Of a stretch of 64,000 nucleotides of DNA, positions 54,647 through 64,000 are shown one piece after another; position 1 is the stretch's first letter, and each line of letters opens with the position of its first letter. Position numbers and translations under genes: made by a program. Source of the stretch: Laccaria trichodermophora (taxonomy: Eukaryota; Basidiomycota; Agaricomycetes; Agaricales; Hydnangiaceae); contig JACTVC010000028.1 of NCBI GenBank assembly GCA_018417955.1, positions 558,001 to 622,000 of the forward strand, written 5' to 3'. Below the pieces are notes generated by a model. The model was not told the origin of the DNA. It ran no database searches and was given only the letters and a program-made list of their open reading frames with translations.

Positions 54647-55920
54647 TTACTCCTCCCCAAGCCACCACTTCGCACCTTCTTTTTTTCGTAGGGTCCATTC
54701 GTATAGTGTTCCACTCTGTTCAGTATACATGCACTCTCCGCTCGGGTCAAAATATAATGAGCTCAGCCTCTTGGGAAATTTAGACTCCCTGGGCCATATT
54801 ATGGGTATGCAGAGAGTTTCTTCTGTGTCAAACGACGTGGCGTCAATTATGTGAATAATTTCGCAATTGCTCTGAGGACCATGAATGTGAGAACTAGGGA
54901 TGTGTGAGTGCAAGCATCAAACTCACCTCCATGAACACGAGAACTTCTTTCCCTAATATTCCACTGCTGAATTGAAGAAGTAATACAGGCTGAAACCAGG
55001 AGCTGTTGTAACGCCTCGACACGTCCACCAAAAATACCTTCAAGGGGGCTTTAGTTCGGACATCCCAAATTGACACTCTGCCATCAGCTGTAGCTGTAGC
55101 GAACTTAGACCCATCAGCAGAAAATGCGAGTAATAGCTTCTTGACATGGATGTCCTCGGCATATTTCATAGTGCTGTTAGGATTGGGAAGTGACACCTGG
55201 ATAACAGAGGAGATGTTCGTATTATTTGCACCATCGGAGCCAGAGTTTAGTAATAGGGTCATTATTTCGTTGTCCACGTCTGCGTCGAGGAGAACAGGCT
55301 GATTAGGGGATATCACACCTTAAAAATGTGTCAGAGAAACAATCCCTTCCTTCAAATTCGTGACAAACTGATATCCTTGAATTCAGTGCTCAAGTTGAGC
55401 CCTCGGTGATAATTTAATCGCCCAGCCTCCATTAGGGGATAATCCTTCTCAGTGCCAGTGGACACGTCGAATAGCTGCGTATGAGTGTTGGAATGAACCC
55501 CAAATGTAATTCCTAGAGCATTCGTCGTTGATATCATTGGGCTCAATAAAGAGATGTTCGAGTCGCCGTGACCATGGTAACACCACACGGCGGGACCAAC
55601 ACGACAAGAGCGGATGATTTCGTGGATCGATAGGTGTAGATAAGGAGTACCCTCCCTATCTATCATGGACCTTCCAAATAATAGGATGCGATTGCCTTTG
55701 ATGGGAACAAGCACAAACTCTGACGATAACCATGATGGATCTTTTGCGATGATTACCGGCTAGAAAGAATTATTTAATGTTGATTTCAGTATCATTTTCC
55801 TTCTCAATGAGTAGCACGAACCTCATGCTTTCTGGAATAAGTGTCATGTTCAAAGATTGTATCCCTCCGGCGATAATACACAATCCCCTTTCGAAGAGGA
55901 CAATGAAGGCCAAGATATAA
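54647..55920 (-). CDS. WD40-like protein, family member WD6
   Basis: Family exon order. The 5' exon (about 55920-55820) reads LHCPLRKGIVYYRRRDTIFE then HDTYSRKHEV. The second (about 55714-55365) has PIKGNRILLFGRSM, CRVGPAVWCYHGHGD, NALGITFGVHSNTHTQLFDV and PLMEAGRLNYHRGL. The third (55316-about 54930) has MISPNQPVLLDADVD, blade AFSADGSKFATATADGRVSI and WDVRTKAPLKVF. The last (about 54870-54647) has IIDATSFDTEETL, LYFDPSGECMY and YEWTLRKKEGAKWWLGEE. The most diverged copy. Exons are open, and the exact start is unresolved. Function unknown. Confidence 0.65.
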
Positions 55921-56081
55921 TCGCTCTTCACCTGTGCAACTATGTAGTGGTCAAGCGACTATCTTCTGAATGTTCTTCAAGTTGAAGCCTAGTGCTCACA
56001 TGTGATCAATAATGGTCTTTCTGGGAGTCCTTGACTTTAGCAGCGTTGAATTGGAGTCATCCATGATCCATCGGCTGCCGA

Positions 56082-56160
56082 GAGTGGGAAGAAATCAACG
56101 ATGTGTGCATTGATCATGAACATTGAGCGCTGAGCACACATCGTTGATTTCTTCCCACTC
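56082..56160. repeat. Perfect 27-bp hairpin
   Basis: 56082-56108 and 56134-56160 are exact reverse complements, with a 25-base loop. One arm begins GAGTGGGAAGAAATC; the other ends with its complement. Confidence 0.92.
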
Positions 56161-56169
56161 GAGTTCGCA

Positions 56170-56800
56170 TTTTGCCGTGATTGTCAATTCACAACAATTT
56201 CAACGATACCTTGACTCATCTTAGCCTCTTCATCCGATTTCACTTAGAGGCGCAAGCGCGCAAGCTTTTGACGAGCTGTGGTTCGCGATGGCTGTCGGTC
56301 TTTCTATCGATATCGGTCCCTGCTCGGGTTTTCACGTCTAAATTTCGTTGGCAATCACCCATGGAATTCAAGAGGTCTGCGCCCACGTTTGTCACCAATG
56401 CGCACTTTGCTTCAGTTGGAGATGTTCTTGGAGGGTGATGCTGGGTTTGGAGTGTGGGTGGGTCTAGGCGAGAGAGCTGGATTTGTCGCGCTGCCAGATG
56501 CCAAAGACATGGGGTATCGTGGCTCTCGTACATGACCAAAGAATCAGGCAAGCTCGAAGAGCTCTGTGGTTCCCATTTTATGGGTTCTGGAGGCAGCAGC
56601 AAGACCGAAGGCGTCCACGACGGGTTCTTCGGTTGGGCAAGATCCCTCACTTACCTCGCTCTTTGGCTGTTTTCGCGTCTTTTCATGGTTGTTGAATGAC
56701 ACTCAACCGTACCCCATCTCCGGTTCTTCAACGGTCCTGCTTCTGGGGTACCCAAAGACGGGACGCCGAGAACGAAACGAGAACAACTTTTCATTCAACA
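56170..56800. other. Spacer, no gene assigned
   Basis: Several overlapping open stretches on both strands (for example minus 56240-56650), none with recognisable motifs. Confidence 0.3.
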
Positions 56801-57620
56801 TACCTTGCTACGTGGGAAGACGCTTCCGTGCCAATACCGCCCACAAGGGTCGTTCCATGCTCCGCCCCCTCTCCCGCCGCCTCTTTTCCCCCTGGAGCCT
56901 CAGCATCATCCACGCCTCGACTGTTTCCAACCTCACCAAGCAGCCATCTGCGTTCTGCATGCAAGGAAACCAATCGATGAGTTGGTGCGGACCTGGCATG
57001 ACGACCAATGGGTAGCTGTGAGGGTTGTGAGATGGTGAGGCGAGAGATGCTTTTCAACTGAGAATTTTCGGAGCGAGGACCCAGGAAGATGGCCACGGAA
57101 AAGACCAGCACAACGGGCGACAACGATAGGTTCAAGCGGGTTACAGAGTTCTCTGTCGCACCATCCTTCCCTTTCAATAGGAGTCGATCACATGCCGTTG
57201 CAAGAACCGCTCCAACTTCAAAACCACTACGCACTCTATCTTCCAAAACAATACGGTCATCTGCGTTCTGCATGCGAGAAGATATGTTGGCTCATCCGCA
57301 TAGACCTTGCAAGTGGGCTTGACGAGTGACGAGGAGGGAAATGGACCTGTGAGGAGGATTACGAGAGGGGGAGGTGAGAGCACGCTTGGAGGGAGGATGT
57401 ATAGAGGGATGTGAGGCCGAGGAGCTGGGAGGACGGCCACCAAGCACGTTATTCTCCCTCTCTCCTCACAAGCCGAATTCTCAGAGCCTGCCCCGCCATC
57501 ACGATATCACTGAGCTGATTATCATCAAAGAAGCTAACTCCTACTCGCCGGCCAACTACTTGCACGGTATCAAACACAACCGAGGCAACCCATCCCATCC
57601 GCCTTGCCTTACATTGCGCC
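56800..57620 (+). repeat. Dispersed repeat R2, copy 2
   Basis: Shares GGAGCCTCAGCAT, GTTCTGCATGC, AGAGTTCTCTGTCGC, GGAGTCGATC, TTGGAGGGAGGATGT and the string NYLHGIKHNRGNPS with the other two copies. Confidence 0.6.
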
Positions 57621-59420
57621 GGAGTTTGGAGGGGCTTTTGCGCATCTCGACTCTGGTTGCCCTGACCCCTCCATCCACACGACAATACGTTCGCTACTGC
57701 GTGAGGCGTAACCCAGTGGTGTCGGTCCACATATCGGTTCATCGCGTCTCGTGGGAATTGACGTTCTCACTGAGCTTCGCGGTTTCTTACGTTCCCCTTC
57801 TGCCATTTCCTTTGATTCACAGGGCTGACTTCGTCACTTTCGTTTGACTTGGATTGTACCCAGCTTGGGAGTTCTTTTTAAGGTTGACTTCTGGCCCATC
57901 TGCCGCGCGCGTCCATGTTCCTTCTCATACCATACGGGCCTGTTCTGCTTTGCAAGGCCTCTTATGTTCTTCAATATGCATTGTTTCGCGTATCATTTTA
58001 TCAACCTTTGCTACATCCCGACTGTGTTAAAAAAAACCCAGACCACAAATAATAATATAACGTAGCACACGCGATGCGCGGCCAAAAAATGCCGAATACA
58101 AAAGTAAAAGTTGAATCCCGAGTGAATCAATGTGTTTGTTGAGTGGATGATGGATGAATTTAATGAGGTGTGATGATTGAATGGGTCATTGAATGTCGTC
58201 GAATTAGGGCATAATTCTAGCGTGGAGAGAGTATTGAATAGATGAGGAGAAAAAATAGCGACGAACGTACAAGAGTCGTTATCTCGGGGAGAAACTCTCA
58301 AGCAACGACGCAATACGCGTTGTTCCCGCTGCCACCGTCATCGGCGTTGGTTGGGATATCACTGGAGCCAGAGACGGAGGCGAAAAAGATGGCGAGGGTG
58401 GCGAAAGAATCCATGAGAGTAATTTCGGGAGAATGTGAAGAACAGTGAGTTCAGAAGATGTTTAGGACGCGAAGCAGCCTGGATATTTGTCGTTGAACAG
58501 TGCTCCCTTTTAAACTGACGGTGGCCTTGAATCTTATGCTCCGAGAGACTATATGGATACTATTGTCAAAACCAAAATCTGCTAGATCATGAACATAGAA
58601 CGTTAACAATAAAAGCCAACGTTCGGCCGAGAAAACGAAAACAATAAACACCTTACATAATGACGTCACGCGACTTTTAATTTCGTTTAGACGCCCGTGG
58701 TCTACGCTCAAAAGTTGTTCTATAAAATAGTCAACTCAATGCATCGCGGCGTTTAACGACACAACAATCGTGTAATCGAGTATTTTTGTCTTTGTCAAAA
58801 CTTGAGCAATACAGTTCGGAGTCATGAGGGCCAGGATCAGGGGCCTTGGTGAGTTACAAGCAAGTTACAAGGTGAAGGCGAGGGGTGGAAAAAGAATAGA
58901 GAGAGAGGTGGAATCCGAGTCGCCGGTTTATTGCGATTCTGTAAATGGACGGGCCGTTGCTGCCGTTTCTCCCTGAGGCCAGGCCTGACCACCTCCTCAA
59001 ACTCACATGAATACGACAGGAATCGACATATACATGCAGCGCACAGACCAGAACGGCGCATTTGCGCAACTTTGTAAGGAGCATTGGAAACTCTTGAAAC
59101 CAGTTGCAAGCTGACACCGCAGAGACGGCGAGATTAGTCTCATGATGTTCTTTCAAAATTTCAACTCGCCCGCTGATGAGGAACCTTACACAAATGATTT
59201 CGCTTTCTGTGACCACACCTGGCAGAAGCGGATTGGAGGAGAAGGGGCTTACCCTTTACAGAAAAGCCACGAGTATGACACGAAGTGATATGCACAAATT
59301 TAGACTGAACGTTTTCCAGAAAGAAAACCTAAGTTAAGGTTGCAGACCAAGAAGCTCCACAAGACCGCCGCGATATATAATTTCAAAGTACAATTTCTCC
59401 GAATCTTCATTTTCCCCACC
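57621..59420. other. Intergenic, no gene assigned
   Basis: About 1.8 kb with only short open stretches. A minus-strand frame at 58854-59216 and another at 58011-58313 have no motif I recognise. No RNA gene or repeat stands out. Confidence 0.35.
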
Positions 59421-59829
59421 TCAGAACCCAAACCAGAGCCACAGGCCCGTGACCACGGAGGCAACTGAGGCTAAAATGCCCTCAACTGCAGGAGCGGTGG
59501 CGGTTGCGGCGATAGACGTACAGGTGGAGAATACGCCGCAGGTGTTGGCGCCGTAGAATGTAGATTGGATCCAGGCAGCCGGAGACACTATGGGTTTAAC
59601 ATTTTAGTTATTTCCTCTAATCGCTGAGTCAACTGTTAGAGAACTCGTACAAGCAACGATACCACCTGTCCCGAAACCCAAGAGGGTCAACAGGCCTGTC
59701 CCGAATAGCGCCAGAGCACCTCCTGCTACCAGCGCGAATGCGACAGATTCTGACGTACATGCTCAGTCAAGGAGGGCCAGCTAGAGGACGAAAAATGGAA
59801 AGCTTACTTCGAAGGAAACGGAGCCACAT
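59421..59829 (-). CDS. Small ISG12/IFI6-like membrane protein
   Basis: Predicted 95 residues from three exons: 59829-59808, 59749-59651, 59587-59421. The product is hydrophobic and Gly/Ala rich: VAFALVAGGALALFGTGLL, TLLGFGTGGIVALSPAAWIQ, STFYGANTCGVFSTCTSIAA, ending VTGLWLWFGF. The GFGxxGI then W-Q-S-x-Y-G pattern is that of the interferon-inducible IFI6/IFI27 (ISG12) family, small membrane proteins also found in fungi. The frame stays open across both GT-AG introns. The start codon is the weakest part: an in-frame extension upstream of 59829 is open. Function in fungi is unknown. Confidence 0.72.
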
Positions 59830-60589
59830 TGCGGATGTAGTGGGTGAGGCAACTGGGGGCGCTCAAAAGTTAGGCATGTAAACCTCACGGATGCGTATTT
59901 ATACCTTCTGCGGACCGACAAGGGAAATAGAGTGGACACGGCCGTGAGTTAAGCGCCATCGATTGTGAGATTCAGAAGGGTTGGGCACCAGCTTCAGTGT
60001 CTTCCATCACGGAGTGCCCATGATAAGAAAAATCGCTTTGCAAGATCCAATGGTTCTGAAATCATGTTAGGTAGAGGTTTCGGTTAGAAGGTTGTTTTTT
60101 TGCGACTAGAAATAAGGCCTATCGCTGTGAGGATACTTCGAAAAATGAGGAAAGTGTTTGGATGAGTGACCACAGCACTATCACAATGTATCACCCACCT
60201 TTGGGCCGGGATTCTCATGGCTGACGATTCGACGAGAGTTTATCTTTATGTAAGTGGAATTGATGTTCAAAGCACGAGTCATGCATCATGGATCAGGCTA
60301 ACGGGTTCTGCAAATGCGTGTGTTCGGCGCTCTTGTCCCTCACACCTGAAGTTGGTTAGTCAGTCAGTCATTTCCACGGATTTTAACAAAAATTCATACG
60401 CATTCAGCCAGTATGTCTACGGATTTCTTGTCATCTCAAAGTTCTGGAGTTGATATTCGAGTACTTTGATAAAACCGCAAAGTCGTAAGAGGCCATCCTC
60501 TGCATATCGCCAATCAACCTATGAAGAGACGCGTCAACTTGGGATTTTTGGGCTGTTGGTGAAACCGCACACTAACTGACAGAGAGACG
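59830..60589. other. Intergenic upstream of the ISG12-like gene
   Basis: Nothing recognised apart from short open stretches. It should hold the gene's promoter. Confidence 0.3.
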
Positions 60590-61110
60590 AACTCACAGGC
60601 ACCAAAAAAAGCTACAAATATGCCCGATTCGCTCCCGTAAACGAAACGCTTTGCTGCCGCATAACGATAAGCAATGGGCAAGTGATGGAGATGTGTAAAC
60701 CCAACCACCCTCCGCCATTTCTGAGCCGACTTGCTTTGCTTGCGATCTAAGCTCAGACAATCATGTCCCCTTCCCAAGACAGAGTATCATTCGAAGGGAA
60801 AGCCGACGAGGCGGGCACCACACCTTCGAACACCTCCAGGGAATCACGCCTACATGACTCTGCAACTTCATGATAGGAGTGTCCGTGCTGACTTGGATCG
60901 CGGCGTTTAAGTCCGTGGTCAGGATTCTAGGAAGGTCGGGCCTCATGCACATGGTCGGAATTCAGTGTCCGAGAGGGTCTGGGTGAGACCGTTCAATAAC
61001 CTCGGTGAATGATTATGCACAAATGCCTGCCATGTAAGCATCTTGGAGCTGTGTTATCCTCCCATATGAGATGACTTTTGTAGCTCTTCATTGTTCAAAT
61101 CTCCATGTCG
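60590..61110 (+). repeat. Partial third copy of the 28/37 kb duplication
   Basis: Resembles 29850-30405 and 38395-38830: AAAGCTACAAATATGCCC, GATGTGTAAACCCA, TCATGATAGGAGTGTCCGTG (versus the TGTCCATGCTGGCTTGGAT region) and GTGTTATCCT recur in order, with more divergence. Confidence 0.6.
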
Positions 61111-61229
61111 AGGCGGACGGTTGACAAAGTTGAAGTTGGAGACTGTTCTAAACTCTTACTAACCGTTGCTTGCGCCGATTTGGACTCTATACCTTAGGCC
61201 TTAGGGTTTGCCTGCTATCACTCTTTTAC

Positions 61230-62265
61230 TGGTGCATGGGTCATCGCATGCCCCATCGCCTCTCCCTCTGCTTCTTCCCACCTAGGAGCCTCAGCATACT
61301 TCGCCCTCGAATGCTCCCATGCCCACCAAGCGGTCATCTACGTTCTGCGTGCGAGATCTAGAAGATTTGCTGGCGCGTTCACGTAGACCTTGCAAGTGGG
61401 TGTGACGAGCCATGGGGAGGGACGTGGACCCAGAGCGGGATTAGAAGAGAGGGAGGTGAAAACGCGCTTCCGGAGAACGTGGAGGGAGGACTTAGGAAGC
61501 TGGCTATGGAAAAGTTCAGTGCAATGGATGATGAATCGATGATGGTTCATACAGGCCAGCTTTCCAAGGGCCATTATAGACAGAGTTCTCTGTCAAGCTG
61601 TCCTCCCATACTTCATGAGCAACGCTTAATCTGTCGAAGTGGCAACCTATGCACTCCTGTGAGGAACTTTGTTGGCACACTCGTACAGGCCTTGCAAGTA
61701 GGCGTGACGACCAGTGGGGAGGGGCGTGAACTCCGTGAGCGCCTTTGGAGGGGGAAGATGTGTAGAGGGTGATGAGGACAAGGACCCAGGAGGACGGCTG
61801 CGGAGAAAACCAGTGCAATGGACGATGAGCGCTGAGCGTTGGTTCGCCGGTTTTCGCAGACGGTTACGGAATCCTCTGTCGCGCCCCATCTTTCCCTTGC
61901 AACGGGAGTCGATCTGATACCGCCTGTGCTGGCCTCTCAATCTTCTTTAGCACGGCATGAAAGGGGATCTCTAATCAAAGCTGCCACTCACCTGCTCTCT
62001 CTTTTTCGCTCGCAATCCCAACTATGTCGTTCCCCCCTCTCTCCTCACCCTCCTCACGCGCCAAATTCCCATAACCCGTCACACATTGCACGTCGTCACG
62101 AAATCACTGAGCTAAAATCATCAAAGAAGCTACTAAAACTTCGTGCTGCAAGGCAGGAACTGCTTGTTTATCGTCGTGTAGTATGTATCCCCTTCTCCAA
62201 ATCTTACTCGCCGGTCAACTACCTGCACGATATCAAACTCGACCGAGGCGACCTATCCAATCTTT
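61230..62265 (+). repeat. Dispersed repeat R2, copy 3
   Basis: Contains two sub-copies (about 61250-61620 and 61640-61960) with the GACGAGCCATGGGGAGG or GACGACCAGTGGGGAGG box, then CTCTGTCGCGCCCCATC, GGGAGTCGATCTGATACCGC and the string NYLHDIKLDRGDLSN. In both this copy and copy 1 it follows the 28/37 kb repeat, so the two form one longer unit. Confidence 0.6.
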
Positions 62266-62957
62266 GATGTGCACACTGGGATGTACTGGGGTGCAGATGT
62301 TGGGGTGCGACACGCTCCGATCACCCCAAGCAAAACGTTGAGCAAGGACGCAACACCCTGCCCCCCACACTCCCTCGTTGAAGGAGACCCCTTGGCCTGA
62401 ATACCTGTATGTGTACTGTGAATCCCGCTCAGTCGACGTCGGGCTTGTGCGGGTGAGCCTCTTGCTCAATTGTCGTTTGGGATTGTTTCTAAGGGAGTCA
62501 GAGGCACCGCCTTTTTGAAATGGAGACCAGAGGACGGGTGCTTCTAGAGTCCCTTGGACGCGCAAGATGTTCAAGTACTCAGAGCCATAACCATCATTCT
62601 AAACCCTTCCTCGACAAAACGCTCCTTGACGGTGTTCTGGCGTCATGTCTCATGCTCGTGGGCATGCCGCTGGCTTTCTGCATCAGCAAAACGTCCAATT
62701 GCACTTTGGCAACTTAGACTTTGATGTTTGCAACTTTGAGCAACTATTTCAACTTTACCGTGAACTTTCACTTTAGGAATACATCTTTGACTTTGATTTC
62801 TATACTTTGATCTACTTTCTGAACATCTTTTACTCTAGAGTTAAAACTTTGAAAAGAGACAAAAATCATAGAATTAGAAGTTATTCTTTGAACTACTTTC
62901 TGAACGTCGTTTACTTTGGAAACTTTGAAAAGAGACAAAAATTATAGAATTAAAGGT
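62266..62957. repeat. 3' flank of Plavaka-like gene with tandem repeat
   Basis: Dense ACTTTGA/AACTTTG motifs from about 62700 to 62960. Two tandem copies of about 65 bp lie at about 62813-62880 and 62892-62957, both containing ACTTTCTGAAC and ACTTTGAAAAGAGACAAAAA. This is probably the subterminal part of the transposon. Confidence 0.65.
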
Positions 62958-64000
62958 TTAGAAGGCTATCTCATGGGCATGATAATCTATATACTTATTT
63001 ACGTAGAAGGCTTTGAAAGAATCTAAACTATCATTAAAATTAAAGTTGTGAGGAAGGCGTGTTGCGCCATCACAAACACCCATCAGATGAGCATTGCGCA
63101 AAACAGAATCAAGGTGAACGATATCTAACGATGGGTTGCCATGATCATCGAGGTCAGGCTTGACCTTCCACATCCGCGTGTCGGGACAGGGTTGATCTCC
63201 AACCACTGAGTACCATGACACAAGGGCACATGGATGCGCAATGCCATGATGCCGGATCGAAAGGAAAGAGCGGACACGTGCAACGAGCAGCCCGCGGAAG
63301 CCTTCGAGGTTGCTGTCGTGCTCGACGAACGCGCAATCGTATCTCGGGGGCCCTTTCCTCCATGAGCTGACCGCCCGAATACGTTCTCGAAACATTCCTC
63401 GCGTCCCAGACTTGTCACTGGGAGCGAAGTAGGTGGCGAGAGCAGAGGCATAGACACGGACTTTGACACGGGAAAGAGATGGGCAGTTGTCGAGAGGCAC
63501 TAGGCCTAAGGGGATAAGTGAGTCGGGGTTTTCTTGTTGGTACAGGAAACGTCGGACAAGCTCGGGAAGTTCTGGGGTACCCAGTTGATCAGCAAGGGCA
63601 GTAACCTCGCGTGGTAGCCTAGGGACTACATGTAGAAAGGTTGGTCAGGCAATAAGTACAAAAGAAGAAGATCTAGGGACGTACGTGGCTTTCTCGCAAG
63701 AGTGACCTCCCCCAAAATGTCACCATCAACTGCTCCTCCATCGTCATCTTCGTCGACCTCTGGTCGCATGGTGGGAGGCAGTTGGAGACCAGGTGGATCG
63801 TGTCCGCTAAACATGGACGCATTGAGCATCCCCCTAGCCTTGAAGTTGACACGTGCAGCAGCTAACTTATCAAGCCGCTGGTTAGTGACAAGCATCTGTC
63901 CAAGGGCCTCGAAACGGCTCGAACGACGCCATGGCTCCTTAACAGCTGCAATATGCCTTGATTCGGTGATTGACGAACAAAGTCCATTCGGCGCACCGAA
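62958..64000 (-). CDS. Plavaka-like transposase, C-terminal part (runs off window)
   Basis: Minus-strand gene whose 5' part lies beyond 64000. Exons in view: 64000-63685 and 63625-62958, joined across a 59-bp GT-AG intron. The reading frame gives FGAPNGLCSSITESRHIAAV, KEPWRRSSRFEALGQMLVTN, QRLDKLAAARVNFKARGML, a variable acidic stretch, LVRRFLYQQENPD, CALVSWYSVVGDQPCPDTRM, LDIVHLDSVLRNAHLMGV and a C-terminus LDSFKAFYVNKYIDYHAHEI. I know this C-terminal pattern from the Plavaka-type (CACTA-related) transposases abundant in mushrooms. No stop or frameshift is seen in the visible part. A Ty3 origin is excluded by the absence of RT or integrase motifs. Confidence 0.82.

Noticed and set aside
1..64000. 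CRISPR array or biosynthetic gene cluster
   Set aside because: The regular tRNA-like and minisatellite repeats lack spacer structure, and the host genes share no pathway.

Overview
The window looks like nuclear DNA of an agaricomycete (mushroom-forming basidiomycete). Its genes are dense with 44-110 bp GT-AG introns, and it carries families typical of these fungi: a BTB protein, an HGD-type kinase, a Plavaka-like transposase and a Tad-like non-LTR element. No rRNA operon, CRISPR array or bacterial-style operon is visible.

Region 1 (1-9.6 kb) is a gene island. It holds a decayed dynein heavy-chain fragment, a divergent pair made of a TRM2-type tRNA m5U methyltransferase and a ChaC-type gamma-glutamylcyclotransferase, and a CNNM/Mam3-like (DUF21-CBS) membrane protein. 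Region 2 (9.62-14.13 kb) is a 4.5 kb A/T-rich DNA transposon with terminal inverted repeats, a 7-bp target duplication and one intronless 994-codon gene that may encode a DDE transposase of unassigned family. Region 3 (14.1-23.3 kb) has short repeats with a tRNA-like box, a second CNNM/Mam3-like gene with exactly the same 17-exon design (including a 10-nt and a 3-nt exon), a dienelactone-hydrolase-like gene, a BTB protein and a protein kinase.

Region 4 (23.3-44.4 kb) is repeat-rich. It has an intron-containing initiator tRNA-Met, about ten tRNA-like repeats, copies of a WD40-like gene family (some arranged tail to tail), a 2 kb direct duplication, a diverged inverted repeat and a young 5'-truncated LINE whose empty site survives in the other duplicate. 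Region 5 (44.38-53.30 kb) is a complete Ty3/Gypsy LTR retrotransposon with near-identical 1,189-bp LTRs. It sits between a WD40-like gene and what appears to be that gene's former upstream region.

Region 6 (53.3-64 kb) has another WD40-like gene, a perfect 27-bp hairpin, further copies of dispersed repeats, a small ISG12/IFI6-like membrane protein and the 3' part of a Plavaka-like transposase running off the window end.

The host genes do not form an obvious pathway. The common theme is duplication followed by insertion: paralogous CNNM genes flank a DNA transposon, WD40-like genes are multiplied with tRNA-like repeats, and retroelements have inserted into those duplicated units. Family names rest on motif recognition by eye; no database search was run.
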